64,000 nt of DNA from Paratinospora sagittata (lineage: Eukaryota; Streptophyta; Magnoliopsida; Ranunculales; Menispermaceae), in contig CM069593.1 in assembly GCA_035771175.1 (NCBI GenBank), positions 48,338,054-48,402,053 on the forward strand, in the 5' to 3' direction. Positions within the stretch are counted from its first letter, which is position 1, and each line of letters begins with the position of its first letter. The position numbers were made by a program, and so were the translations under genes. A model generated the notes under the pieces. It worked only from the letters and a program-made list of their open reading frames with translations. It did no database searches and was not told where the DNA came from. This document shows, piece after piece, positions 35,624 to 47,055 of this stretch.

Positions 35624-36482
35624 TGGTATCAGAGAAAGGTTACGAACCATCTGAGTCGATTCTCTCGAGCCCCACCGTATTCCGCCGACGTCCGTCAGCG
35701 ATCACACCCCTGCTGCTTCCTGAAGCGCAGCCATAGCCGAATCTAACGATCCAGTGAGGAGAGCTCGAGCTTGACAGAGTGTAAAAAGTCAAACTTACAG
35801 CTTCAAGACTGAAAAGCTCCTCATCCGAGAGACTCGCCGTCCGGCGGCCAAGACACCGACACTAAACTGCAGCAAGATCCGCAACAAGAAGAGTCTTCTT
35901 TTCCTCCGAAAACGCTCGCCGGAACCGCAGGAAAGCGCTCATCAGAAACCACGCCGGAACTGCTGCTGCTGCTTCTGCTGGACTCTCGCTTCTCCACCGG
36001 CGTCATCTACCTCGTCTTCCGGCCAAAAGATCGTCTGCAAACCTCCGAAGCCCGGAGTTGCTTCAATCCTTCGAGATTTGAATCAAATCTCATCAGATCT
36101 GCTATCATAAGACATATATGTTGAAGTGCTGCCCACTTGCTCTCCTTTTTTAATAGATGCGGGCCCCTTTATCTCAAAAGAGATTAAGATGAGCAGAAGA
36201 GGTTAAAATACGCGGGCCCCTTCTTTCTTTCTCTCTTCCACTCTTTTCTTTGTTGGTAAGATGGGCAGAAGAGATTAAGGGTTTTTTATATATATATATA
36301 TATAATTGGATCTCCTTGTTAATTTGGATCTCAAATATATATATATATACTTTGAAGCTCAAAAAAAAAAAAAATCGGAGAGAAGAGAATTGACCCCCTT
36401 GTTATAATGCAATAAACTTCTCAAGATCCGACCGCATCTCCAAAAATCACAGATCCGAGTATTGCACCCTACCCTTCCTCCC

Positions 36483-39400
36483 ATGGCGGATTCTAATGAC
36501 CAGAATACTCCTGGCAACGCGTCCAATCTCTCTGATCCTATCCTTGAATTTACTACAAGGATGACTGAAGTTTTGAATAACACTCGGACCCCGACCATCA
36601 CCACTGAAACATCCGCTACTCAGATCGGCATTAAGTTGGACGGTTCCAACTATGCACTGTGGTCCCAGGTTGTTGAGATGTATATCTCGGGCAAGGACAA
36701 ACTGGGGTACATTAACGGCGATTTTCCCCTGTCACCATCAACTGATCCTTCCTTTCGCAAGTGGCGCACTGATAATGCTATTGTTAAAGGTTGGTTAATT
36801 ACTTCCATGGATCCGTCTTTAATTGGCAATTTTATTCGCTTTCCCACGGCAAAAGCGGTTTGGGATGTTATTGCAACTACCTTCTTCGATGGTAGTGATA
36901 CATCGCAAGTGTATGATCTTCGACGTCGTGTGAGTAGACTGAAACAAGCTGCGGGCCCTCTAGAGAAATATTACACAGCGTTGCAGGGTCTATGGCCTGA
37001 AATTGATTTCCGCCGACTGAATCCTATGGAATGTTCTGTTGATATTCAACACTATAATCGGATCATCCAAGAAGACCGTGTTTATGTTTTTCTAGATGGT
37101 CTTGATGATCGGCTAGACAATATTCGTGCTGATGTTTTACAGATAAAACCATTTCCTACGGTTGAACAGGCTTATGCGCATGTTAGGCGGGAGGCTATTC
37201 GACAACAAGTTATGACTACCCATGACACCGATGGGCCCCAGGGGGCTGTCTTGGCGTCGAAAGCTCTCTCGTTAAGCACCTCTGGCCATAGTAAATCTGC
37301 CAAGCACTCGCATTCTACTGAGGGAAAAAAATGCTCTCATTGTGGCAACCAGAAACACACACGTGAAAACTGCTTTAACTTGCATGGGTACCCTGATTGG
37401 TGGCATGATCTTCAAGCCCGTAAGCGTCCTGATGTCCCCGGCACTAGTGGACGTTTAGGCACGGCTGTTGTTGCTCGTGCTGAACCTCATCTCTCTCTTA
37501 TACAGCCGGCTGCAATGTCCACGGATGCTCCTCCCAACTTAAACTTAGGTATCTCTGGTCTTGCTCTTTTTACCTCCCATAAAAATGCGGATTATGGGGC
37601 ATGGCTTCTCGACTGGGGGGCCACGGACCACATGACTTTTGCTGCTTCGGACTTCTCTCACACTTCTCTTTCACGACGCACCCGCATAGCTAATGCCAAT
37701 GGTGTTATCTCACCAGTCACTGGAGCTGGCTCTGTGACTTTATCTCCATCCCTCACTTTATCCAACAATTTACTTGTTCCATCTTTATCCCATAAACTGT
37801 TGCCTATAAGTCAGCTTACTGCAGACCTTGGCTATGTTGTACTTATTTATCCAAACTTTTGTCTTATCCAGGATATTCTCACCAAGGAGATAATTGGACG
37901 TGGTACTAAGAGGGAGGATTATATTATGTGGATGACATCGGCCAGGCCAACAACATGAACAATCTGCATGTCAATAAAAAAACAACATTGTGGCTATGGC
38001 ATCGACGCTTGGGACACCCATCTTTTCCGTATTTGAAGCATGTTTTACCTGATTTGTTTAAGCATTTGCAGACTTCTGACTTGAAGTGTGATACTTGTGT
38101 TTTGGCTAAGAGTCATCGCGCTACTTACCCATTGAGCATGAATAAAAGTGACACTCCATTTGCATTAATTCACTCTGATGTCTGGGGGCCCTCGCCCATT
38201 GCTAATATGTCTGACTTTCGTTGGTTTGTTATTTTTGTGGATGATTGTACCCGTATAACATGGCTCTACTTGCTAAAACACAAAGATGACGTTCTCGGTG
38301 TTTTTAAAACATTTCATGCTATGGTTAGTACTCAGTACGGTGCCACCATGAAGGTTCTCCGCTCTGATAATGGTGGTGAATATGTTAATAAGGATCTTCA
38401 ATCTTATTTTTCCCACCATGGTTTAATTCATGAAACTTCATGCTCACAAACACCCCAACAGAACGGTGTCGCCGAGAGGAAGAATAGACATCTTCTGGAG
38501 ACTGCCAGTACTCTGCTTCTTGGTGCCAATATGCCCAAACGTTTTTGGACCGATGCCGTCTCAACTGCCGTCCATCTTCTCAACCAAATGCCATCCAAGG
38601 TTTTATCATTTAAAACACCCCTTCAATCTCTTTCCGATCATGTGTCCATACCTACGACGCTGATGCTTCCTTCTCGTATCTTTGGGTGTGTCGCCTACGT
38701 GTATCTCCACAAAAACCAACGCAGTAAGCTTGATCCATGTGCACGTCGGTGTGTGTTTTTGGGCTATGGTATCCGTCAAAAAGGGTACCGTTGCTACGAT
38801 CCTACTACCCGAAAACTCTATGTGACTATGGATGTTCAATTTTTGGAAACTAACATGTTTTTTCCATCTACGGCACCTCTTTCCCCTCTTCAAGGGGAGA
38901 TACATAATGAAGAGTTGAATTGGTCCCAGCATGAGACACCAAATGATTTTGATTGGTTCAGACTTGAGGGGTCGTCTGAGCATGAGGAACAGAATCGGAA
39001 TGAGAAGCCGCATGAGCATGATGGGCCGAATGATAACTCAGGCGATGTGAACTGTGAAATTGAGGTATTTCTGAATGCAGAGCATGCAACATTTGAAACC
39101 GAGCCTATATCCCCTTCCTCTGAAGTGCCAGCCGAATCCTCTCCTGAGAATAATCCTGAGGTAAGTACCACTCTTACACCCTTACATATCAATGACATAG
39201 ATGATTCTGTGGGATATGTTTTACCTCCTAGGTATAATCGCGGCAAGCCACCTAATAGATATTCTCCAGATATTGAAAAAAGAAGGTCGAGGTATCCGAT
39301 TGCTAACTATGTATCAACCGAGAAACTATCTGAACCTCTTAAGAATTTTGCACAGGAACTCTCCACATGTCAGATTCCTACTAATGTTCATGAGGCATTG

Positions 39401-42031
39401 GCAAATCCAAGATAGACCCGAGCTATAGAGGAAGAAATGAAGGCACTACTAAAAAATGATACATGGACTCTTGTTCCATTACCTGAAGGAAAATAGACAG
39501 TGGGATGCAAATGGGTGTTCTCCATTAAACACAAAACATATGGATCTATTGAGCGGTACAAAGCGAGACTAGTAGCGAAGGGATATACGCAGACATATGG
39601 GGTTGATTACCAGGAGACTTTCTCACCTGTAGCCAAGTTGAATATCGTTAGATTGTTATTGTCCCTTGCAGCAAATCTTGTTTGGCCTTTGCATCAATTT
39701 GATGTGAAAAATATTTTTCTCAACGGTGACCTCCAAGAAGAGGTGTATATGGATATTCCTCCAGGTTATATAGCTTCTTCAGATAATGAAGTGGTGTGTA
39801 AATTGCAGCGAGCATTGTACGGACTGAAGCAATCACCGCGAGCATGGTTTGGAAGGCTTAGCTTGGCAATGAAGAAATATGGCTTCCAACAAAGTAACTC
39901 TGATCACACTTTGTTTTTGAAACATCAGTTGTGTCACACCCCAGTACACAGCACACCGCAGTGTCTAGTACCCCCGGGATGTAATGGGTACGCATACCCC
40001 AGCCATAGTACCACATAATATTGTCATATCGCCATGTAGCAACCCAACCGCAGCTGGTCTACATCGAAACGATTATTTGTCCCTACTATTCCCTCATGAA
40101 TAGTAAAGGGCCTCCCCCAAGTTCGAACTCGCAACCTCCCTTAAGGAGATAGAATTCGCAACTTGAGTAACCACTGAGCCAATGGTTCAGTGGCTACTAG
40201 GAATGCGAAATTAGACTCCTTAAGGGAGGTCTCGAGTTCGATTCCTAGGGAGGCCCTGCACTATTCATGAATAGTGGCAGACAAATGATCTCGGTACAAG
40301 AGACGTCCTTGTGTGGCGGTGGCTGTACCGGGATGGGACAATATTATGGATCCATAATGGCTAGGCGTTCGCCCCGAGAGGGTGCGCCCGCACCTGGGTA
40401 TGGGGCACGCTGTGCAACCCAGGGTGTGACAAAAAGGCCTTAGGGCGTATACATGAGGCCTTTAATCCACAGTAACAACCCATAATATTGTTATATCTCA
40501 ATACACAGCCCGCATACAGCGTCTAGTATCCCCAATATTTTTTGTCCACAAAGGGGGCCTCTCCCGGGATCGAACTCACAACTTAATACGTGATCGCATC
40601 CTAGGTAACCACTGAGCCAATGGTTCAGTGGCCACTGCGGTTGCGACGGAGGACTCCTCGAGGGGGAGGTCCGGTGTTCGAACCGTGGGAAGGCCCGGCA
40701 CTGTGCTATGCTACCCAGGTGCGGGCGCACCCCCTCAGGGCGAACGTCTAGCCATTATGTATCCACAGTATTGTCTTCATTGGGGTCCATTGAGCCATTT
40801 CAATGGGTACTCAAGTTGCGAAATCTAACCTTATGAGGAAGAGGTTGCGAGTTCGAACTTGGGGGAGGCCCTCCTTGTGCTGTGGATTGTGCAGGGGGAT
40901 AAATGATCTCGGTGACCGGCGTCCTTGTGTGGCGTGGCTGGCCGAGATGGGACAATATTATGGATCCATAATGGCTAGGCGTTCGCCCCGAGGGGGTGCG
41001 CCCGCACCTGGGTAGGGGGCACGCTGTGCAACCCAGGGTGTGACAAGTTGGGTAAGGTAACGGCTCTGATAGTCTATGTAGATGACATGATTATTACAGG
41101 AGATGATGAAGAAGAAATCTCTCTACTTCAAAAGCAATTACCAACTAAATTTAAGATGAAGAATCTGGGAGGACTCAAGTATTTCTTGGGAATTGAAGTT
41201 GCTAGGTCTAAGCAAAGTATATTTCTTTCTCAACGGAAATACATATTAGACTTACTAACCGAAGTAGGGATGTTGAAGTGTAGACCTGCAGACACCCCCA
41301 TTGTTTAGAATCACAAACTTAGAGAATACCCAGACCAAGTACCAACAGATAAAGGTAGATACCAAAGATTAGTTGGTAAACTCATTTATCTCTCTCATAC
41401 TCGTCCAGATATTGCATACGCTGTGAGTGTTGTAAGTCAGTTTATGCATAATCCAAGTAAAAGCCACATGGAAGCAGTGATTCGAATACTTCGGTACTTG
41501 AAGTCATCTCCAGGCAAGGGGCTTATGTTCTCAAAACATAACAGTCAGTTGATGGTTTACGGATATACAGATGCAGATTGGGCAGGTAATATCACTGATA
41601 GAAAGTCCACCTCGGGATATTTTACATTTGTTAGAGGAAATCTTGTAACCTGGAGAAGCAAGAAGCAAAAAGTGGTAGCTTTGTCAAGTGCTGAAGCTGA
41701 GTTTAGGGGAATGGCTAAAGGTCTTTGTGAACTCCTCTGGCTAAGAAAGCTACTTACTGAAATTGGGTTTGCTCCTAACTCTGAGATGGATCTTTTGTGT
41801 GACAATAAAGCTGCAATTGCAATTTTCCATAATCCCATTCAACATGATCGTGCTAAACATGTGGAGGTAGATCGACACTTCATCAAGGAAAATCTTGAAG
41901 CAAAAACAATTAGGTTTCCATTTGTGAAATCTGAAGATCAATTGGCGGATATCCTTACAAAAGCTGTATCGAGCAAGGACCTCTACAACTCACTTGACAA
42001 GTTGGGCATGCGAGACTATGCATCAACTTAA
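36483..42031 (+). pseudogene. Copia gag-pol of family 2, inactivated
   Basis: Gag starts at the ATG at 36483, 21 bp after another in-frame ATG. It carries a zinc knuckle C-x2-C-x4-H-x4-C at about 37331-37372. Protease has DWGATDH where DSGATDH is expected, so its catalytic Ser is Trp. A single-base deletion near 37918-37922 shifts the frame before the GAG-pre-integrase part (LWHRRLGH-like). The integrase core keeps HSDVWGP, RSDNGGEY and QQNGVAERK. Stops TAG at 39413, 39494 and 41306 break reverse transcriptase. YVDDM is present after the inserted element (about 41078), and RNase H (DADWAG, SSAEAEF, KHVEVDRHF) ends at 42031. Removing 39932-41045 and one agttg joins the frame. Not able to move by itself. 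Confidence 0.93.
39932..41045. mobile_element. Palindromic element copy 3: three fused modules
   Basis: It begins TGTCACACCCCAGTACACAG and ends CAACCCAGGGTGTGACA, with a perfect 5-bp duplication agttg (39927-39931 and 41046-41050). Excision restores the Copia frame. The first module (39932-40431) has back-to-back A boxes, TGGCTCAGTGG on minus (40171-40181) and TGGTTCAGTGG on plus (40183-40193), and an exact-consensus B box AGTTCGATTCC (40235-40245). After an AAAAAGGCCTT linker come a second module centred near 40620 (A box 40621-40631, B-like TGTTCGAACC) and a third with AGTTCGAACTT at about 40850. The right arms of modules one and three (40333-40431, 40949-41045) are GC-rich near-copies. Module two carries the inverse at about 40705-40775. 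Confidence 0.85.
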
Positions 42032-42038
42032 GGGAGAG

Positions 42039-42239
42039 TGTTGGCGTGAGCCGTAATTGTAGACAATAACGTTTTGGCGTGAGCCGTAATTGTAGACAAT
42101 AACGTTTGAAAACATATTAGCGTTAGTTTAGGAAATGTTTGAAAATAGCAAAGATTTGTTTAGATTTTATTCTTTTAAATTGTATATATCCTATGGAAAT
42201 AGATAGGAAAAATATAATGAAAAGAGAAATGTTTTGACA
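42039..42239 (+). repeat. 3' LTR of Copia family 2
   Basis: Matches the 5' LTR over its full 201 bp with 6 differences by eye, including the 33-bp internal tandem duplication (42041-42106). Confidence 0.93.
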
Positions 42240-42334
42240 GAAACATCATCCTACTTCTATCGAGGTAAAATATGGAAAAGAAGACTTGGTCCTTTATAGC
42301 TACCCATCTGTTAATTTAATTATAGAATCATTCT

Positions 42335-42445
42335 TTAATCTTCGAGGCATAATGCCTCGAGGCGTAAGCCTCACAGAACCTATTTTCGAGGTTTAAGTCT
42401 CGAGGCTATTTCTCAGCACCTCGCCTCGAGGCGCGCCTCGAGCAT
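42335..42445. repeat. Cluster of CCTCGAGGC palindromes
   Basis: TGCCTCGAGGCGTAAGCCTC, GTCTCGAGGC, CGCCTCGAGGCGCGCCTCGA. The motif CTCGAGGC or its inverse recurs about six times in 110 bp, in an otherwise AT-rich area, just before a LINE fragment. Confidence 0.6.
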
Positions 42446-42469
42446 TTTTAAAAACCATGCTCATGGTCT

Positions 42470-42965
42470 TAGGCAAGGCAACCATTGTCCCCCTTTTTAT
42501 TCTTACTTGCTGCAAAAGTGTTGACTAGCATGATGGATAAGGCTAGGGAGGCCGAGGTTGTGAAGGGCAAGCTTTTTCAGTGGGCAGGACAAAGTTCAAG
42601 TGTCTCATCCTCAGTCTATGCTGATGACTACTTTTTTTTGTTGGAAAATGATGGGCTTAGTTTGATTAATACCCTTCGCATTATCAAGGGTTTTGTCTAG
42701 CCTGAAGTTGAGTTTGGAAAAGTGTCAAGTTGCAGGGATTTGCACGAGTGAAAATCAGTTGCTTGAGGCTGCTGCTTCTTGTGGTTGTTCCATCGGGCCA
42801 GTGGCTTTTGAAATATCTTGGTTTAAGTTTGTTGTCATCTCTATGGTTATGACAGGAGAAAAGTACTGTCATGATAGTAGCTATTGTCTTGTCAATTGGA
42901 GTAAGATGGGTACTTGCGCATTTGGATTTCATAATCTCTCTAAGAAGATTCCTGTAAGGCTGTAA
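42470..42965 (+). pseudogene. LINE (L1-type) reverse transcriptase fragment
   Basis: The frame from about 42470 reads PFLFLLAAKVLTSMMDKARE and then SSVYADDYFFLLENDG; YADD is the reverse transcriptase catalytic motif, with codon 1 at 42617. A +1 shift near 42700 leads to LKLSLEKCQVAGI, matching the LKVNLSKSEL block that follows in plant non-LTR elements. Both ends are missing. It probably predates the neighbouring Copia. Confidence 0.75.
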
Positions 42966-45900
42966 TTGAATCTGTTAGTTTTAGTAAGTGGCCAAGACCA
43001 AACACATTTAGCTTCAAGTTAGATTTGACAAGAATGGTTGTCCTATTAGCAGCTATGCCTGAAATGTTTCTGCTTTTGAAAGCAGCTCATACCTGTTTAA
43101 TTAGAAGTCATGGAAACCCCTTTTGTTTTTTATTTGAATGGATCTAGGCCGCTTATAGCAACCCACTACTCCTTCTATATATGTGTGACCCTTCCTATCC
43201 TCACTCAACGGAAATTCTAATGGCAAGTTGTGCCTGGAATGGTCGCAATCCCATTCTTTACTCTCAACTTGTATTTTCGACCCTGCTATTTTTTTGTTCT
43301 ACTAAACTGAAATAAGTTCCAGATGTAAACCCCATAATTTTTCTGTAATAATTGAAGACAATTTTATGACCAGAATCATTTGCTGCCATCACCAGCTAAC
43401 CATTTTCTACTGGCAGCTTCCCCTGTCACTCATCTCCACCGGTTGTTGGCTGCTAGTTAGGCATCGTTGCCGTCTATGGTCCACCTGTCACTTCCACCTC
43501 CGTGGGTTAATTACATCATCACCTGGTCATCATTTTCCATTGTCAGTTGCCACCATCTTCTTCTCACTTTTTTAGAAAGTTAAAACTACTATTTTTGTTG
43601 AAAGACAATTTTACAAATACTCCACTGCCACAACTGAATAGATTTTTTATTAGTATCTTCTTTATGAGTGCTTAATCTCCAGAACTTTTTGACGGAACCC
43701 ATAAGAAAAGAAATGCTTTTTTTTTCTTAGTTGGGATAGAACTTCCCCTACTTAGAGTCAATCAAACTTCTGAGTTACATATTGATCACAGTTGTACACA
43801 ACTATATGGTTTATCATGCGTAATACTATTCAAAATAGGTTGTTGATTCCCTTTAGATGAAATCAGCCTATTCATAAATGTGGCTCTGTTGTGACCTAAA
43901 ATCATAGGTTTTTGATCTGAATAACCTCTCCACAAAGTAGAGGTAAGAAATACATAAAATCCTTCCTCATAATCGACAATGGTGTGAGCAAATTGATCCC
44001 ACTTTCTTATTTTTATAAGATTTTTTTTTTCAAAGGTTAATAAACTAAGTAAGATACTTAATAAACATGAAGGGCAGCTTTCTATGCCCAGAAAAAAGCC
44101 AGGTTTCTCTGATGGTTGTGTTTCTTATTTCCCTAACTGATGCTCTTGGTTTCCTTGCAGTTATTAGAAGAAAGAAGACGGCGACTATAATGATCTTATC
44201 TTACAGAGGACGGTGAAGATTGTTCTGTTTAACCATGCAAGTTCTTTAGAGAAAGTGTCTTTCTTGAAGTTTTGAGTTTATGCGAGTAATTGAATATTAT
44301 AAGACCGGCAACATTAATGGCAGAGCTTGTATAGGAACTATTAACATGCAATCTCTCATTTGTTACATCTTGTCTTGTAATTTTGCTAAGCTCTCTCTGC
44401 CCACATACAAGACCCACAGACCTGCCTGCTCTGCATTCTACATCTTCTGGGTCCATGGGGCTGTTATAATCAGGAAGGGTTGTAGCTCAAATATTATTTG
44501 CAATCCATTATGAGCTTTTAGCTTTATTCTCATTATTGTAATGGATTTAATCTAATGGTTGTTTTAACAATTTTTTTCTGGCATTTTCGTTTTGAGAACA
44601 TTCTGCAAATTGGTGTTGGGGCAAAAACTGTATCAACATACAACATGATTATTACTGTTTAATGAGAGACGATTATATGACATGCATGCACTTTGTAAAG
44701 AAAATGGAATGATTTACTTTTTTTGTTTTTTAATAGGTTAATGGTGGTATTTGAACCTGTAACTTCAAGGATTAACAACACTACTTATGAAGAATGAAGA
44801 GGATGAGAATGAGGAAGTTTGACATTTGTTTATTTTTTGAAAGTGGAAAACAATTTATATTATTGATTTTTTTGACAAAATGTTTAACATTATTAAATAA
44901 TTTAATGTTATTTATGTGGCCCAAAATCCCTCAACGAGCGACATTTAACCGAGGAACTCATGGAAGCCTACTCAACTGTCATTGTGGTTGAGTAGCGTGC
45001 TTAGTAGTGGCTGTAGGAGTGGTATTTTGGTGATTTGAAAAGGATAAAACTTGTTTACACTGTAATGAAGGAAAGATTTTTTCAAATTTCAGCCCTTCAT
45101 AACTTTTGTTTTAAAAATTAGTAAATGTTTGTGATTCTAACAATTAATCTTCAAAGATTTCATATATATCAAGTATTTGGGTTTACTTTTATGTGAGATT
45201 TTTCCAATTTAACATTTCATATACTTAATTTAAGCAAAAAAAATTAATATATTAATTATACTCAGCAATTTAATAATATAAATGGATACATAAATTATAT
45301 ATATTAGTTTATGGGTACGTGTGTTGCACGTAAAAAAAGAGGTTGATAATTATAAAAAATAAAGTTATAAAAGTTAAAAATTACTAAAAATATAAAAGGA
45401 GGTTATTTTATATTTACTGACATTATACGAAGTTATAAAAAAAAAGTAGAGTAAAGGAAATTTGTTAATTAATAAACTTGGAAAAGTGGGCATGTTTATA
45501 TATGTTTTAAAAAGGGATTTTTAGAGATTGGTTGCCCTATCTTCTAACAGCCAGAGGTCCAATGTTTTAAAATTTAACATTTGGGTCCTTAAATAATTAA
45601 TCTGTCACTGGTCCATCAAATCAAGAGTTATATTTCTCCATTTTATCTTTTTTTCATTTAAAAATTAATAATTTTTTTTAAAAGATCATAATTTTTTCAT
45701 CTCAATTCTAATTTAAGTGATTCAAAAGGCATTGTAAAGTTTTTTTTCTCTTTCTAACGCATTTTGAATCTCTTACATCGGAGTTAAAATAAAAAGTTAT
45801 GATCATTTTAAATTTACATATTGATCGGTCAACAAGTGGTAAGTAAGTTAACTGATCGGTAACTGATATTTTTGTGTCCGGAGCGTGCCCGAGTTTTTGT

Positions 45901-46262
45901 GTATTTGGCATAGTTTTATTATTATAGATTGATGCACAGTGATGATTAGCTAATTAATTAATTTTGTTAATCTGGAACCTTCAGATTGCATTTCAATCTG
46001 AAATCCTAGAAGCTAGCAAGCAAGCTGCAGAGTTGATAATATGCAACATGAGTCACAGCACCCACTTAGCTTCTTTATTGAATAAGCTACACAGCTCAAG
46101 CACCTTCAACGCGCCAAAGACATGCATTCCTACCTCCTTATTTCGAATCACTGAGACCATCGAGATTATCACTCTTCTAAAGTAACATCGTCATTACTTT
46201 TCCCAAAAGTAGCACTTTCTCGTGCTCTCTCATCTTCAACACCCAATGATGTATGAACTATT
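42966..46262. other. Intergenic, with two possible orphan terminal exons
   Basis: No recognised gene. TTTCCTTGCAG at 44150-44160 precedes a short frame LLEERRRRL and a TAA stop (44188-44190), which looks like the last exon of a plus-strand gene whose other exons I cannot find. On minus, 46262-46187 reads HTSLGVEDERARES..DDVTLEE to a TGA and is cut at its upstream side by the Copia insertion at 46263. Both are weak. The rest is AT-rich DNA. Confidence 0.3.
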
Positions 46263-46806
46263 TGTTGGTCCACCTCGGTGGCTTCAAAGAAGACGGTTGA
46301 ATATTCAGAATTGTCAACAGTGACGGCTGGCAAACATGGGCGGCCATTCAAGCCATCTTTGCTGAATGGTTTATAAAATATAAATATTATATATATTTTA
46401 TAATTACGAAATTACCCCTGTTGAGCTCTATAAATAGAGCCTTAACTTCAACTTGAAAATTCATTCGATAGATCCGAGAGATATCTAATTCTAGAGATCT
46501 AGAGAGCCTCAAAGAGAGTTTCTTTGAGAAGAAAAAGTGTGAGCCAATTTGTGAAGTGTTATCCACAAATTGAAGATACATAGGTATTGTGTATTTGTGA
46601 GAGATCCACCTAAGGGTGAAGTTTGTAATCCCATTTGATTATAGTGGAAGTTTCTTAAGCGGCTTACGGGTCCCGTGGTTTTTACCTCATCTTTGGAGGG
46701 TTTTCCACCCTAAAATCTTTAGTGTTATCTTTGTTGTATTTTTAGTTTGGAAAATTGTCCTGGGATTGTAGAATTTATTTCTTTACAACCATCGTTTTTT
46801 CCAACA
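46263..46806 (+). repeat. 5' LTR of Copia family 3
   Basis: TGTTGGTCC...CCAACA. TATAAATA at 46429-46436 lies inside the short palindrome GAGCTCTATAAATAGAGC and is the likely core promoter of the genomic RNA. Confidence 0.95.
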
Positions 46807-46849
46807 AAGTGGTATCAGAGCCTGGGTCGTTTTCAGCAAAGGTACGGTT

Positions 46850-47010
46850 CATACATATATTACTATTCACGTATACGTCACTATTTAGAATAGTAATACT
46901 ATTCATAGAATACTATTCACGGAGCACTATTCACAAGGGCACTATTCATATAGTACTATTTACAAGGGATACTATTCATTAAGTACTATTCACATAGTAC
47001 TATTCATCGT
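46850..47010 (+). repeat. ACTATTCA-type repeats in the Copia leader
   Basis: About a dozen copies of ACTATTCAC/T or ACTATTTA, spaced irregularly at roughly 8-20 bp, fill the leader between the primer-binding site and the gag ATG. No coding role is likely; it could be a packaging or translational signal, or simple repeat drift. Confidence 0.8.
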
Positions 47011-47055
47011 CGGAAAAGTGTCAAGCTCCGCGAAACCTGTTGACTGACGACTCAA

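Larger units (their letters stand above)
35423..42239 (+). mobile_element. Copia LTR retrotransposon (family 2), full length, degenerate
   Basis: Bounded by a perfect 5-bp duplication gaaac (35418-35422 and 42240-42244). The 201-bp LTRs (35423-35623 and 42039-42239) differ at 6 positions by eye. The primer-binding site TGGTATCAGAG follows at 35624 and a polypurine tract AAGGGAGAG precedes the 3' LTR. Gene order is Copia-type, with integrase before reverse transcriptase. A 1114-bp palindromic element (39932-41045) was inserted later into the reverse transcriptase region. Confidence 0.95.

Noticed and set aside
46850..47010. Shared ACTATTCA strings in the Copia leader and in palindromic elements (ACTATTCATGAATAG)
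   Set aside because: Short AT-rich match with no extended alignment; probably coincidence.
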